In this document: positions 1 through 11,057 of the stretch, piece by piece
Layout: the number at the start of each line of letters is the position of its first letter
Position numbering within the stretch: the stretch's first letter is position 1
Source of the DNA: Bettongia penicillata ogilbyi
Taxonomy: Eukaryota; Chordata; Mammalia; Diprotodontia; Potoroidae
Length of the DNA: 64,000 nt
Assembly (NCBI GenBank): GCA_023548195.1
Contig: JAJHZJ010000579.1
Location: 1,657,346-1,721,345, forward strand
Reading direction: 5' to 3'
The notes under the pieces: generated by a model
Seen by the model: the letters and a program-made list of their open reading frames with translations, nothing else
What the model was told of the DNA's origin: nothing
Database searches by the model: none
Position numbers and translations under genes: made by a program

Positions 1-127
1 TGCTTATCTCTAGAATTAGACTTTATGTTAAATTTGGTATTAAGTAAACTCCAATCACTCAGTCAAAAATTAACATATAGAGTGCACAGCACTGTTAGGT
101 GCTAGTGGAAATATACCATCTTTACTA

Positions 128-1085
128 TCATTCAATTCAACAAACATTTTATTAAGCATATACAATGTCAAGGCATTGTAGAGTTTTCAGTTTAGAAAGT
201 GAATAAGCCTATAAAACAGAGATGGCTGAAATACATGATGTTATAAGTATCAATGATAGTTTCTGAGCAAAGTACAGTATAAGATTCAAAGGAGAAAAAA
301 TTGTGACCAGCAGTAAGCATCAAAGAAAGCTTCAAGTGGTCATAGTTCAATCAATCATTTGCTTAACAAGCTTAATGAAGCAGCCTCTACATGCCACCTG
401 GGGTTTCAAACACAAAAACTAAAACACGTACTCATACAAGCCAATAAAAAAAAATGCCAAGTGATGGGGAGGGAGAGAATGCATTAGTAGCTGGAAAGCT
501 GAGGGAGATCCACATAGGAGATGGTGTTTAAGGTGTGCTTTGAAGGAAATTACAGGCTCTAAGAAAGGGAGATTAGAGAGCAGTGCATCCTAGGAAAAGG
601 TAGAGAGAGGAGAGATGGAATGTCATTTGTGAGCAGCAGAAAGTGGGCCAGTTTTGTGGAACCAGTTTGGTGTATAAAGGGTAGGAATATGCAATTGGTC
701 AGTCAAGAAATGATAGAGCCAAATTGTGAAGGATGTTGAATTTGTATTTGATGTTCAAGGAATTCAGGATTCCCTGGAACTTTTATGAACAGAAGAATCA
801 TTTTGGTAGCTACATGGAGGAAAGGGCAGGGAAAGAAGAGATATGTCAGAGACACCAACAAGGAGAATTTCACAATCATGAAGATAAAAAATGAGGAGGA
901 CCAGAAGTAAGTCCTGGTCTGTGTGAGTGGAGAGACGGTACCACACAATGGTCACAAATAAAAGGGAGAAGATGGACAAAGAAAGGGGCAGGGAAAAACA
1001 TGGTGGAGTCAGGATGTGAGGTTTGGGTGAAGCATACAGGAGAATTATATAAGATAATGATGGACAGATAGAGGAACACCAGCTA
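128..1085 (+). repeat. Ancient mammal-wide interspersed repeat, 5' part (family not named)
   Basis: The segment begins with a phrase like 'ttcaacaaacattttattaagcat' split over two words and continues through motifs such as 'ttgaaggaaattacaggctc', 'gcatcctaggaaaagg' and 'gccaaattgtgaaggatgttg'. I recognise the series as a very old dispersed repeat of mammals, heavily diverged here. It resumes after the SINE at about 1.1-1.34 kb. Related scraps lie at 20.35, 24.2, 25.7, 28.7, 54.8 and 56.1 kb. Open frames on its minus strand are chance readings. Family membership is from memory; extent is approximate. Confidence 0.4.
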
Positions 1086-1112
1086 TGAAAGGGCCTTAAG
1101 GGGCAGATGCTG

Positions 1113-1342
1113 GTGTTGTTGAGTGGCTTGCAGTCATCTCCAACTCTTTGTGACCCCATTTGGGGATTTCTTGGCAAAGATACTGGTTTGTCATTTCCTT
1201 CTCCAGATCTTTTACTGAGGTGAAAAGGATGAAGTGACTTGCCCAGGATCACACAACTAGTAAGTTTCTGAGATCAGATTTGAATTCAGAAAGGTGAACC
1301 CTCCTGACTTCAAGTCTGGCACTCTATCTACTTAGCTGCCCC
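1113..1342 (-). mobile_element. tRNA-derived SINE, type A (RTE-like tail), minus strand
   Basis: Read on the minus strand it has the head GGCAGCTAAGTAG-like, the B-box-like GAATTCAAATC, the core 'gtgatcctgggcaagtcac' and the tail 'ccccaaatggggtcacaaag' followed by degenerate CAA units. This is the commonest SINE of the window ('type A'). It interrupts the ancient repeat running from 0.1 to 2.1 kb, so it is younger. No clear TSD is visible. Confidence 0.85.
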
Positions 1343-1359
1343 AAGTGCCAAATAAAATA

Positions 1360-2065
1360 ATTTAAAATTTACTTAGTAGTAAATAGTGAGCCACTGAAGA
1401 TTTTTTCAGCAGAAGTAATATGATCTGGTCTATGCACAAGAAAAAATGTTTGGGTAATATGGATTGAAGGTAGAAAGAGTTGAGTCAGGAATACCTGAAA
1501 GAAGATTATTGCAGTAGCCCAGAAAGGCAGACTATTGAGAGTCTTCATTGCAGTGTTGGGTATGAACATGCAAAAATATGAAAACAGTTGTACTGCACTT
1601 AGAAATAGAAAATAGCTCAGTTTAAGGCAGGATGGGCATGAGGTGACAGTAGACTGGAATAAAGGAGGTGTCATATAGGTACTTGGATGATGTCAAACTA
1701 GAACCTCAGAAAAAAAGATATAAATTTGGAATCCACATAAATAGAAGTGGCAGATGAAACTATTGGAATAAATAAGATTCACAAGGGAGCAAAGTAGAGG
1801 GCCAAAGAACGAGTCTTGAGGAACAAACACCTACATTAAGGGGTTGAGAAGAGAAGGAAGGAGAAGTGAAAGAAGCAACAAGGTATCAGATAGGACAGAG
1901 AAGTATGATATCTCTGAATCTGAAAGGTGAAAGAATATTGAGAGGAGAAGAGAGGAGCTTTAGGAAGCAGGCAACAATGCAAAAAAAAAATGTGTAAAGA
2001 GGTAAAGAAGGAGGAAAGGAAATCATCATTGAATTTGGCAATTAGTGACAATCATTAGTGATGCT
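1360..2065 (+). repeat. Ancient interspersed repeat, continuation
   Basis: It continues the repeat of 0.13-1.09 kb. Motifs include 'gagccactgaagattttttc', 'agtaatatgatctgg', 'attgcagtagcccag' and 'cttgaggaacaaacacctac', in the order I recall for this old family. The same 'gtcattgaagatttttagc' block recurs near 56.13 kb. Nothing in it looks coding. Confidence 0.4.
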
Positions 2066-2164
2066 ACAGAAAGTAGTTTCAGGAGAATATTAGCAATAGA
2101 AGTTCAATAGCAGGGACTTTGAAAAGAGTGATTATGATAAAGAAACTTTTTCAATAAGCTTAAT

Positions 2165-2460
2165 TGTATTTGTCTCTCATTCTTGAAGAGGACCATGACA
2201 TCAAGATGATGACATGACTTGACTTTGATTTGAGTGAGGGAGGGCTGTGCAACGTCTCCAACTTCACTTTCTTCTCCAAAGCCATCTGGGTCCAGTGGCC
2301 TGATATTCATCAAGATGATGAGTGGAGATGGCCCAGGATGCAATGTGAAACCCTGGACCCTTCAACCTGAGGTCTTATCACATTCTTACTTTGAGGGAAA
2401 TACACCAATTCAATGAATAGACTTCTTTAAGTAGTTATTCAAGGGATGACCCCTTTAATA
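2165..2460 (-). mobile_element. SINE-like element with type B tail, minus strand
   Basis: The left part ('gaccatgacatcaagatgatgacatgac', shown here only as a description of its register, and 'gtgagggagggctgtgcaa') is the reverse of the type B SINE tail also seen at 2.54, 33.06 and 40.38 kb. The rest, 'gcaatgtgaaaccctggacc' to 'gggatgacccctttaat', differs from the type B head. It is therefore a separate family, or a chimera, that shares the tail. It ends in an A-rich run near 2460. Confidence 0.6.
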
Positions 2461-2527
2461 AAAAAAAAAATCAAATTGGGAAGGGAAGAACCTCAGGGTT
2501 CCTGGGTAAAAGAGAAACAACTACTAC

Positions 2528-2540
2528 TTAGTAATTACAT
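2528..2540. repeat. Target-site duplication, left copy
   Basis: ttagtaattacat, identical to 2855-2867. The two copies exactly bracket the type B SINE. Confidence 0.9.
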
Positions 2541-2854
2541 GTGTGTGTTCATCCTTGATTGCCAAGAAGCCCATGCCATCAGAGAAATAATGACATGACT
2601 TGAACTTGACTTTGTTTTGAGTGAGGGAAGGCTGTGCAGGTCACCAGTCTCATCTCTCCTCCAGAGTTATCTGAATCCAGTGACCAGATATTCATCAGGA
2701 TGACTGGAGATGACCCAGTATGAGGCAATTGGAGTTAGGTGACTTGCCCAAGGTCACACTGCTAGCGGATGTCAAGTATCTGTGGTAAGATTTGAATTCA
2801 GGTCCTCCTGACTCCTACACTGGTGCTCTATCCACTGCACCATCTAACTGCCCC
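2541..2854 (-). mobile_element. Full-length type B SINE, minus strand, with perfect 13-bp TSD
   Basis: On the minus strand it runs from the tRNA-like head (GGGGCAGTTAGATGGTGCAG) through the core 'agtgtgaccttgggcaagtc' into a tail unlike type A. The tail includes 'atgaatatctggtcactgg' and 'tcactcaaaacaaagtc' and ends 'aaggatgaacacacac'. The GTGTGT at 2541-2546 is the simple-repeat 3' end. Perfect flanking TSDs prove a retrotransposed insertion and fix both ends. Its head matches type A and only the tail differs. Confidence 0.88.
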
Positions 2855-2867
2855 TTAGTAATTACAT
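2855..2867. repeat. Target-site duplication, right copy
   Basis: ttagtaattacat, identical to 2528-2540. Confidence 0.9.
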
Positions 2868-2869
2868 AG

Positions 2870-3690
2870 CGAAGGGAAGAAGATATATAAGATAATAGCT
2901 GGGTGACATAAAAGGAAAAGCTGCTTTCAATTGGGGGAAATGAATGTGTTTATATATAGGAGAGATTAAAGATTCGTGAAAGTCTGGGGGGCATTACATA
3001 ATATAGTTATGGGGATGCCATATTCCCCCTAAAAGATCATAATTTGCTGATGAAAGACTAAGTCAAAGACTAAGAATTTCAAAATTGTGAATCTTGAATG
3101 TGGCATAATTTTGAGTGAAGAATGAAATCTAAGGTGTGGTCATACTGGTTTCTGCCTGATGTGGTGTGGGAAAGGAAATCACTGAAGTGTTGAGGTAGAA
3201 AAATAGTATTCTCAGATTGTTGCCAAGTGCTTCGATATGACTATTATTGTCCTTGAAAAATGTTATGTGGGGATAGAGTCTAGAGGAGGATAGGAAGCAG
3301 CCATATGCTGAAGTAATGGAGAAAGTTCAGAGAGTGACCTGGAGTTCACATCAGGAGAAACAAATGTGGGGAGAGGGTGATATGAATTCATTATATGAAA
3401 ATTGTGTGGCATCAGGAAGGAAAAGAGTATACCAACTCTCCTCCTGGTCCTTTGAGTTGTGGGTATTGGGAGAAACAATGTTCTCTAGTGGAAAGTGTTG
3501 CAAGGAATATGGTTTCCCCAGGGGAGAACCAAGACCAAGTAAAAGTATTACTGGTTACAAAATTGAAGGATGTAAGGGATTTGTTGAGCATAGAGCAGAA
3601 ATCATATGTATACTAGGGGTAATGTAATGTGACTTGCTCTAATCCTCTTGAGGAGCATTTGTTCAACTAGAAAGGACACATGGTCAACCC
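2870..3690. other. No recognised element
   Basis: AT-rich sequence with short overlapping open frames around 3.26-3.63 kb. These have no recognisable domain, and I see no known repeat. Confidence 0.3.
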
Positions 3691-3699
3691 CATTTACTC

Positions 3700-4035
3700 T
3701 ATCCTTGAAGACTATTTTAAGATATTCTCAGCCATGCTTTACTTCCCTTCTCTCCAGCCTTCATCTTCAAAGCTGCATATGTTTTCTTTCCCTCCTCCCT
3801 ACTTTCTCTCCCTTCCCTCCAGTTCCAGAACTATGATGAAATCAACTCTTCCAATATTTTTGGAAAGGGTGTATGAATTTACTCCCCTGTGGTCCCACTC
3901 ACCATCCCCATAATTGCTGGAACTAAGATCTGTCAATTTGAATGTAAGCTTTGTGAGGGCAAGGAGTGTTTTTATTTTTACATTTGTTTCTCCAGCCCTT
4001 AGTCCAATAAGTGCTTAAACATTCATTCATTTACT
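3700..4035 (+). mobile_element. L2-type LINE 3' relic
   Basis: A pyrimidine-rich stretch is followed by 'aatgtaagctttgtgagggc', 'aaggagtgttttta' and 'agtccaataagtgcttaaac'. This is the usual L2 3'-end order (length of service, amount, frequency of next position). Diverged and probably 5'-truncated. Confidence 0.5.
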
Positions 4036-4689
4036 CCTTTTATACAGAACTTGCATTTGCAATTGTATGCACATACACAGACCTCCTCTAACTCTTTCAT
4101 AGTATATACCACAACTTCTCATAACAAAGACTAATACGGCAGCAAGAGCAAAAAACCCTTGGAGAAGCCTTGGGCTAGGTGGTGAATGAGCTGACAGGAA
4201 ACAGACTTGGGGAAGAACTGGACTGATTTAAAGATGAATAGGGGGAGCCACTGTGTAAAAAATATGAGAAGTGCTTCCTACAATCTAAAGTCCTTCCTGC
4301 AGTCCATTAGAATTTTTTTATGTTCAGGTTCAGATATCCATTTGAGAAGCAGAGTAAATTGAATCTCTAATTCTAAAAAAAAAAAATCACATAGCTGTGA
4401 AATTAATGGAAAGAGTGACAAGTGTATGAAGTAAAAAAAAAAAACAAAATTGCAAGTGGACTGTCATCTTGGCATTTAATTTATACATTCATCCCAATTG
4501 TAATCAAAAACGTTCAAGTCCAATGATCACTGCACTAAAAAGAGCAAAAGAGGAAGGTATTAAATGTTTTTGCTCTAATTTGACATCACTAATCAACACA
4601 AGTGAATTATTTTTTACTTTTTTAATTGTAATATAAATAACAAAATGCATTTGTTAAAATTTGTCTTGAATTTTTTAATATCTTCATTT

Positions 4690-5160
4690 TTTTTCCATCA
4701 AGGATGTCCTTGATATGTGTACAGATCATTCTCATAAACATTTTTTGCATAAATGGGAAAGCAGGTCTATGGGTTAAGAATTATTGATGTTCTCTCCTGT
4801 GCCTGGTAATTTTTAGGTTCAAAATTGCTTTTCATGCCTTTGTTATCTCCCGTTTCCTTAGACATGTTGAAAATTAATACCTCAACACTCTCAAAATGTA
4901 TCAGTTCTAGTAAGGACTTCTTCCACCTTTATCTGATAGTCGAATCTAGCGACTTCTGACATATTTGTTCTTTTCCTGTGATTTTTAGTTTATCATGAAG
5001 AACATCCAGGATTTTGATGGTAAGAGTTCAAATGTGGTGTATCTTCAGTGCTTGAGGGTGGAAAGAATTTGTTTTTAAAAACATTTTACAGTCTTATCTA
5101 TCTTTTATCTGTTTGTTCTATTCATTTCTTTTTTTAGCAAAGGAACCCATTTATCCAAGT
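4690..5160 (-). mobile_element. RTE-type LINE reverse transcriptase relic, minus strand
   Basis: The stretch 'gatcattctcataaacattt' with the words around it closely parallels 26.72-26.76 kb, where a clearer RT motif is readable on the minus strand. Both copies keep the same order of blocks over several hundred bases. The frame here is destroyed. The RTE clade is inferred from the better copy. Confidence 0.45.
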
Positions 5161-5593
5161 CAATAGTAAAACAGAGATCAGAGAAAATATACATATGACA
5201 ATATGTATCAGAGAGATAGAGCTTTCCTAATGATAAGGTAAGGCAACTCAACCAAGAGAGAGTCCCAGATCTCACCCAAAGGCAAAATCCTACAAAGCCT
5301 CTAGTGTAGCAAGCTAGGGGTAGGGACGTGATAGAGATCGCAAGCTCCTTTCATATTGGCTTCTTTTTAAAAGTCCTTGAAATGGCTTTCTCTAAACTTG
5401 TTTCTTTAGTTTTTGCTTAACACTAGTCTACCTTCTTCAAAAAGATTTTCCCAGTCTTCTTTAACCATAGTGTCTTCCTTTTGAGATTATCTCTAATTTA
5501 TCATATATAGAAAAATCATATTGTACATACATGTATTTATATGTGTGTATGTATGTGTATATAATACATATCTCCTGTTTATACATATTTGTT

Positions 5594-5705
5594 TGCATAT
5601 TGTCTCCTCCTTTAGACTACAAGCACAAGGATTATCTTTTGCCTTTCTATGTATCACAAATGCTTAGCACAGTGCCTGACTAAATGCCTGTTGACTTGAC
5701 TTTTA
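5594..5705 (+). mobile_element. L2 3' end
   Basis: 'ctttagactacaagcac', 'cttagcacagtgcctgac' and 'aaatgcctgttgacttgac' form the typical L2 3' terminus in plus orientation. Confidence 0.7.
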
Positions 5706-5992
5706 TGAGACAATGATACTTTTAACCTTCTATTATCCTTCTCTATAAGGTTTTACAAATAAACTATATTGTAAATCAGTCTTGCCTATGGGTGCCAAAT
5801 ATTTGTTTGTGACAGGCACATGGAGTGATTGCTCACTGTAGCATTTATAGCTTCTTTTGACCTATCTTACTACAGTAATTGATGTACTTCAGCTTAATTT
5901 TTATATAATATTCTTGTATTGAGTGTCCTTTCCTCCATCTATTTCCTATATTTTGGTCTTAAGTTTATTTGCATGCCCTTTCTTTCTTTCAC

Positions 5993-5998
<6 letters not shown>

Positions 5999-6027
<29 letters not shown>
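5999..6027. repeat. (TG)n microsatellite
   Basis: An uninterrupted TG run follows a short TATATA stretch. It generates a Cys/Val-rich spurious open frame. Confidence 0.95.
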
Positions 6028-6031
<4 letters not shown>

Positions 6032-6618
6032 AAGTGTCATATCCCTTATAAGTATTTGATCCAATTAATATTCTTATTATTTAACAAGTTATTCAATAAA
6101 TCTCAGGAAAAAAGTCTAAGCTGTTTCCAAGTAGGTCTCTCAGTCTTTGACAACTATATTTCCCTTTCCCAGAAAATTTCAATTTTTAAAATTCTTTTTT
6201 AAAAGTATGTTCCATGTAACACATCTTTCCCAGTTAAGTGACTTGTAACTTTTTTTCAGTCTACATATTTCTAAAGATTTCTCAAAAGCTGCAAATTAAA
6301 TTATTTAAAACCTAAAAAGAAGTGATGAGAAGCTACTAGTGACACAAAGGGAAGGTGATGCTGATGTAATTTTGATAAAGTATGACTTGTCACTTGATTA
6401 TGACACTAAAATTAAAAATAACTAAGCAGAATTTAGTCAAAAAGGAATCCAATGCCACTGGGCACTAGCAAGGAAATGAATTGACATGTTTTCTAAACAT
6501 TAGTACATTTCTAATGAAAAATACATATTGCTATGCTTTTACTAGTTGATTTTTAAGAGATTTCCACTGTGAATGAGTGGTAGAGATTGGGGCTGGGGAA
6601 GAAAACAATAAAGTAGAT

Positions 6619-6645
6619 AATAATACCCTTAGTAAGGGTATTATT
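6619..6645. repeat. Perfect 12-bp inverted repeat with 3-nt loop
   Basis: Left arm AATAATACCCTT (6619-6630), loop AGT, right arm AAGGGTATTATT (6634-6645). The arms are exact reverse complements. No known element is recognised around it. Confidence 0.9.
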
Positions 6646-7004
6646 CACATTCCTCATTGGAGGCCATTTTCTGCTGAGTTCATAATGTTGATAGGATTCA
6701 GTGGCATTTGCCATGTTAAGAGCTTCCATTTCATCTTTTAAGTCTGTGATTACCTCACCATTTTCCCTATGGATACACCAGACCTGATCCTAAGGCTATT
6801 TTGACAAGGTTCTTCTCATCAGAGCAATGGAAAGATATTTGTGTTCCCCAGTCAAGGTGGGAAGATTATGCTCTCCATGAAGTCTCCATGGATGCTTGAA
6901 ACCTTCACTGTAACACATATAATTTGATTTAACATCAAATAAATGCCTAGATGTGATGAGCAGTGAGATTTTATGGTTTTAAAAATATGTGTTTTTTTTA
7001 TGCT

Positions 7005-7200
7005 AGCAAATAAAAAAAACTGGAAACAAAATGGGTGCCCATAGCTGGGAATGCTGAACATGCTGTGGGATGTGAATGTCATGCAATATTACTATGCCGT
7101 GAGTTACTAAGTGTACGAGGAATGCAAAGAAACATGGGAAGACTTTTACCAAGTGGTACAGAGTAAAGAAAGCCGAGCCAAGAGAGCAATCTACCCAATG
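7005..7200 (+). mobile_element. L1 ORF2 C-terminal relic
   Basis: 'gggtgcccatagctgggaat', 'caatattactatgccgtgag' and 'gaaacatgggaagac' follow the order of the L1 ORF2 C-terminal region seen better at 23.64-23.78 and 11.80-11.95 kb. Strongly decayed. Confidence 0.55.
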
Positions 7201-7628
7201 TGTATAATAACATAGGTGATAGCAATTATATTCAGCAGAATCTAATTATAATGAACAATCTTGGTAATAGAGAGTCCATAAAGAAATACAACTTTATCCT
7301 CACAGTAGTAACATTAGACTGCAGACAAAAAATGTGTTATACACTGACAAAGTCTATATTTCGGTTGTTTTTACTTAAAATCTTTTCTTTGTTACCAGAA
7401 AAGGATTCTGCACAAAATAGAGGGAAATTAAGAGGAAACAGCTGGGGGTAAAAGCTATGGTAAATTTTTTTAATTTGCATTTATAAAATAAGTTGCTAAA
7501 AATAATTGTATGCTGTCACCCTGCATATTATGACCTAGGAATCTGCCTAATTTGATTGCACCTGGGCCTATCTCTCTTAGTCTTCTCTGGGTAATATTTA
7601 GGCTAAAATCTCCCAAGATAAAACTCAA

Positions 7629-8015
7629 CTTTAATTGTTGAGCAGTGCTATCAGATTAACCAAAGGGAAGGTACTTGAGTTTATAGGAGCAGGAAGATAG
7701 TAACTGCAACCAAGGAAGAAGGGAGATGGTAGGGGTGAAGGAAGAAGCATTTTTAAGAACTTACTATGTGTCAGACATTGTGTTAAGTGTTTTACAGATA
7801 TTATCTCTCATTGACAATAGACCTAATGAGTACACTAACCTCTCCACAACTTTAAGACTGCCTACAGAAAGTAGACAAAAGTAGAGAAAGTCTGAACTCC
7901 TGTGCTGAATTTTAGACTCATCCATTATATTTTAGATAATATGTAAGTGTGTATGTTGAAAAGAAAGAGAAGAAGGCGTAACCTCTTCAGTGTGGGGCAT
8001 CATGGTGTGGCTCTG
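7629..8015 (+). repeat. Related pair, copy 1 (with MIR-like insert)
   Basis: It shares a series of blocks with 9084-9345 in the same orientation: 'ctttaattgtt', 'accaaagggaag', 'ggagcaggaag', 'gacctaatgagtacac', 'gctgcctacagaaagtag' or close variants, and 'ggtgtggct/t'. Relative to copy 2 it carries about 100 extra bases at roughly 7715-7818. The family is unknown; a local duplication or paired ends of an old element both fit. Confidence 0.65.
7740..7818 (+). mobile_element. MIR-like fragment inside copy 1
   Basis: 'acttactatgtgtcagacat', then 'tgtgttaagtgttttacag' and 'atattatctc', resemble the 3' portion of MIR or of the ancient repeat. The segment is absent from the related copy at 9.1 kb. 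Confidence 0.45.
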
Positions 8016-8094
8016 ATGATCAGCCTCCTGGTGGTTTTTCCCTGCGCATTTGTATTCTGTGTATCCTTGGAAATGTCTTGTGTATTAATGCTGT

Positions 8095-8430
8095 GCTACA
8101 ATCTCTCCATTGCCTCGAGAATCAAATATCAACTGTTGAACTTGAAATTCAAAGTACTTCGCAAGCTGGCCCCTTCCTACTTTTCTTACCGATTCACACA
8201 CTCTTCCCTTCTGTATTCTCTACTGTTCATCTGTGCTAGCCTGTTCACTATTCCTCACACTCAATCTAGGTGCCTTTGCAGTGGCTTCTCCCCACACTTG
8301 TCTTGCTTCCCCCCCCGCCCCATTTCTACACCTTTGTATTTGATTTACATATTTTTTCACATATGTATTAATATGCATATCTTTCCTTTAGAATGTAATC
8401 TTCCTTTATTGCCCTCACTTCTATCCTTTG
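8095..8430 (+). mobile_element. L2 LINE 3' region
   Basis: 'gaatcaaatatcaactgttg', 'ttcaaagtacttcgcaagct', 'ggccccttcctacttttc' and 'caatctaggtgcctttgcag' in order are diagnostic of L2. The 175-residue open frame across it (7947-8474) is an L2 shadow, not a gene. Confidence 0.75.
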
Positions 8431-9083
8431 GGGAAACAAAAAGTCAGTATCAGATATCAGGTGGTTTTGATTAGTTGTTCTCTGTTACAAAGAAGAATTC
8501 AATGAAGGGGGACTGTTTTGGTGGGGGGGGAGAGATATGTGATCAGTGGGAAGGAAAATAGACTATCCAGAAATAACTGTCATACAAAAACAAAAGGCAT
8601 TATCATTTATTATCATTTATACTTGTAATAAAGAAAATTAGCATCGTGGCACTGACAAGACAAACTAGGTCGTATGATAACCTATTGGTTCAGAACTGCT
8701 GGAAGAAATTTTGGAAGAGCCAATGAAAAATGAAACCCATTTATAAATGATATCATAGTAAAGTTCCCTCTAGGAGGTTGAGTGGTATCAGCTCATCTAC
8801 CTGGAGAGCTAAGGCTTATTATGTCATTTCCCACACTCATAACAAGAGATGGAGAAGAAGAAAGAAAATGTTCAATTACGTAATGCCAACAGTCACAAAA
8901 TAGAATTAATATAGTATGCTGATTCACATAATGATTACAACAGGTGTCAGTCATAAGAAACTTAATTCATGTCTTAATAAAAAGAAGCAGGGCCAGTTAT
9001 AGACTTAGTTGGGGTTGAAAACTTTGGCATCTTTTCTAACCATTCACAAAGCTAGTTTTGTCCCTCATGTTGTGGTAGTAGAC

Positions 9084-9345
9084 ACTTTAATTGTTCATTA
9101 GTCCCATCAGATCAACCAAAGGGAAGACAATTGAACTGTAGGAGCAGGAAGGAAGTAGCTGCAGCCAAGAGACCTAATGAGTACACCAGCATCTCTCCCA
9201 CTTTGAGGCTGCCTACAGAAAGTAGAGAAAAGTAGAGAAAGTCTGAAACTCTGTACTGTAGTTTAGTATGGTCGATATATTTTAGTAAGCAGAGAAGAAA
9301 TGAGAACAAAGTGAGACCTTTTTATGGCAGGGCATGGAGGTGTGG
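9084..9345 (+). repeat. Related pair, copy 2 (empty site)
   Basis: Counterpart of 7629-8015, offset about 1455 bp at the left end. It runs straight from 'gcagccaag' into 'agacctaatgagtacac', without the roughly 100 bases found in copy 1. Confidence 0.65.
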
Positions 9346-11055
9346 TTCCAATGGAACCAAATGCATTTTCTTGGGTGACTTGGGTGACTTTCTCAGGTAA
9401 AGTAATTGTAATGGAAGCCACGGCAGTTGTGGTGATGAAATGTTGGTAGCAGGTACACCCAGGATTAGGGAGGTTGCCATGTATCTGAGCTTAATTCTTA
9501 CATAAGCTGGTGTAAAGAGCTATCACTCCAACAATTGTAACCCTATGAGAAACAGAAAGATAGAGAAAGAAACTATTATTAGAGAAATTGCATCATTATT
9601 TTTTATCACCACACCTGTTGTTGAAAATAATCCCTTAACAAAGGTTAAAAATACACAAAGTAGGAGCAACAAGCAAAAGATCCTAATGCAAGAAGGGCAA
9701 TTTTGACCTCTTGGATATTACAGTTTTAGTGGTGTGAGACCCTTCACTAGAACAGGATTCTGGAAAGGTATACTTTATGCAAAAGAAACAGAGTAGGTAA
9801 AAAGGAAGTGGAATAACATCATATATTGAAAAGATATATTAATGTGAGGAGATCCACTGTGGGATGCCAAGTAGCATTATTTAGCCATCCATTTTCACAC
9901 CCATTTTCCTCTTTGCTTAGATGGGTTTGCTGATATAAACATTGTCTCTCTACTCTGAAAAGATGTGAAAAATAAATATATGATTCTCTCTCTTTTATTT
10001 AAGTTCTCTTTTTTTTCAGTGCCCCAGCCAAAAAAAAACAGCAATCTAGCAACACACCAACATTTTAAATCTCCCTTTTTCTTCTCCCAGGAAGTATCTG
10101 TCAAACACCTCCTCCCAACTACATTTCCAATAAGTACATTCAAATTAGGAAATGTCTGAAGTTAAGATCCTTTATTGCAACTTGCAGTCTAAAAGACAGA
10201 AAAAATATTTAGAACCAAAGAAAGGCAAACACAATTTTCAGAAATACATTTTTCTAGAGAACAAGGTTTTATTTAAATTTCCATTAGGAAGGCCATCTGC
10301 TGGAGAAGAAAATTAATTACAGTGACATAGCATCTATCCCAAAACATCTCATGCCTAATCAGGCCATCCAGCCTTACTCTGACAGTACTATTGCTTGCTC
10401 ATCATGGTTGCTACCTCTATCTACCCTTCTGCTAGTCTACCTCCATGACGTTGCTCACAACCTTTCCTCCTCCACTCTACATTTGCTTTGGAAGTTGAGC
10501 TCCTTCTCAATTGTCTGAACTGTTTCCAGAGCTGGCAAGATTCTGTTTGGAAAGGTTGACAAGGGCTTGGTTGGTCATTTTTGATCAACCAATGTCAAGC
10601 TTCCCTTACAATTCCATCTGGAAAACTTCACACTTGATAAAGAGTTAAGAGGGTGTAGACGTGTCTTTACAATTCATTTGACACATTAACACTTCATTAT
10701 TTCTATCATCTGCCCTCTTTTTTTCTGTGATTACATCAAATGGTCCACAAGGAAGGTAGAAGCAATTCTATATATATTCACATGTACAAAAGGAAAAATA
10801 GTGAAGCAAATGTGTGTGAAGATTAACAAAGATAGACACAGAAGTGATAACATCACTGGACTATGCTACATACTACCTGGATGAAAAGGGGAAATAGATG
10901 AGCATCTTGGGAAATAAGTCCAACATGGAGGCATAATACAGTAGGTGATGTGGGACTTCAATTTTTCAGACATACACAAGAGCTCTTTTCTCTGCCAAAA
11001 GCAAAACAGCTAATAATTTCTCAACTTTGCTTGATAATAAATTTCATTCTTAAAA
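9346..11055. other. No recognised element
   Basis: AT-rich unassigned sequence. The only structure noted is a small hairpin at 10567-10592 (TTGGTTGGTCA / TGATCAACCAA, one mismatch). The overlapping frames near 9.9-10.16 kb show no domain. Confidence 0.3.
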
Positions 11056-11057
11056 CT

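Noticed and set aside
764..2051. Series of minus-strand open frames up to 162 codons
   Set aside because: They lie in the ancient interspersed repeat and a SINE; residues are the Phe/Leu/Ser/Pro set expected from purine-rich DNA read backwards.
7947..8474. 175-residue open frame with hydrophobic stretches, resembling a membrane protein
   Set aside because: It overlays L2 3' sequence; the hydrophobic residues reflect pyrimidine-rich L2 DNA, and no conserved motif is seen.
7629..9345. Pair of long terminal repeats of an endogenous retrovirus
   Set aside because: The two segments are similar, but no primer-binding site, polypurine tract or retroviral coding remnant is visible between them.
10567..10592. 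Hairpin TTGGTTGGTCA / TGATCAACCAA
   Set aside because: One mismatch and a short arm in unassigned DNA; weaker than the one at 6.62 kb and compatible with chance.
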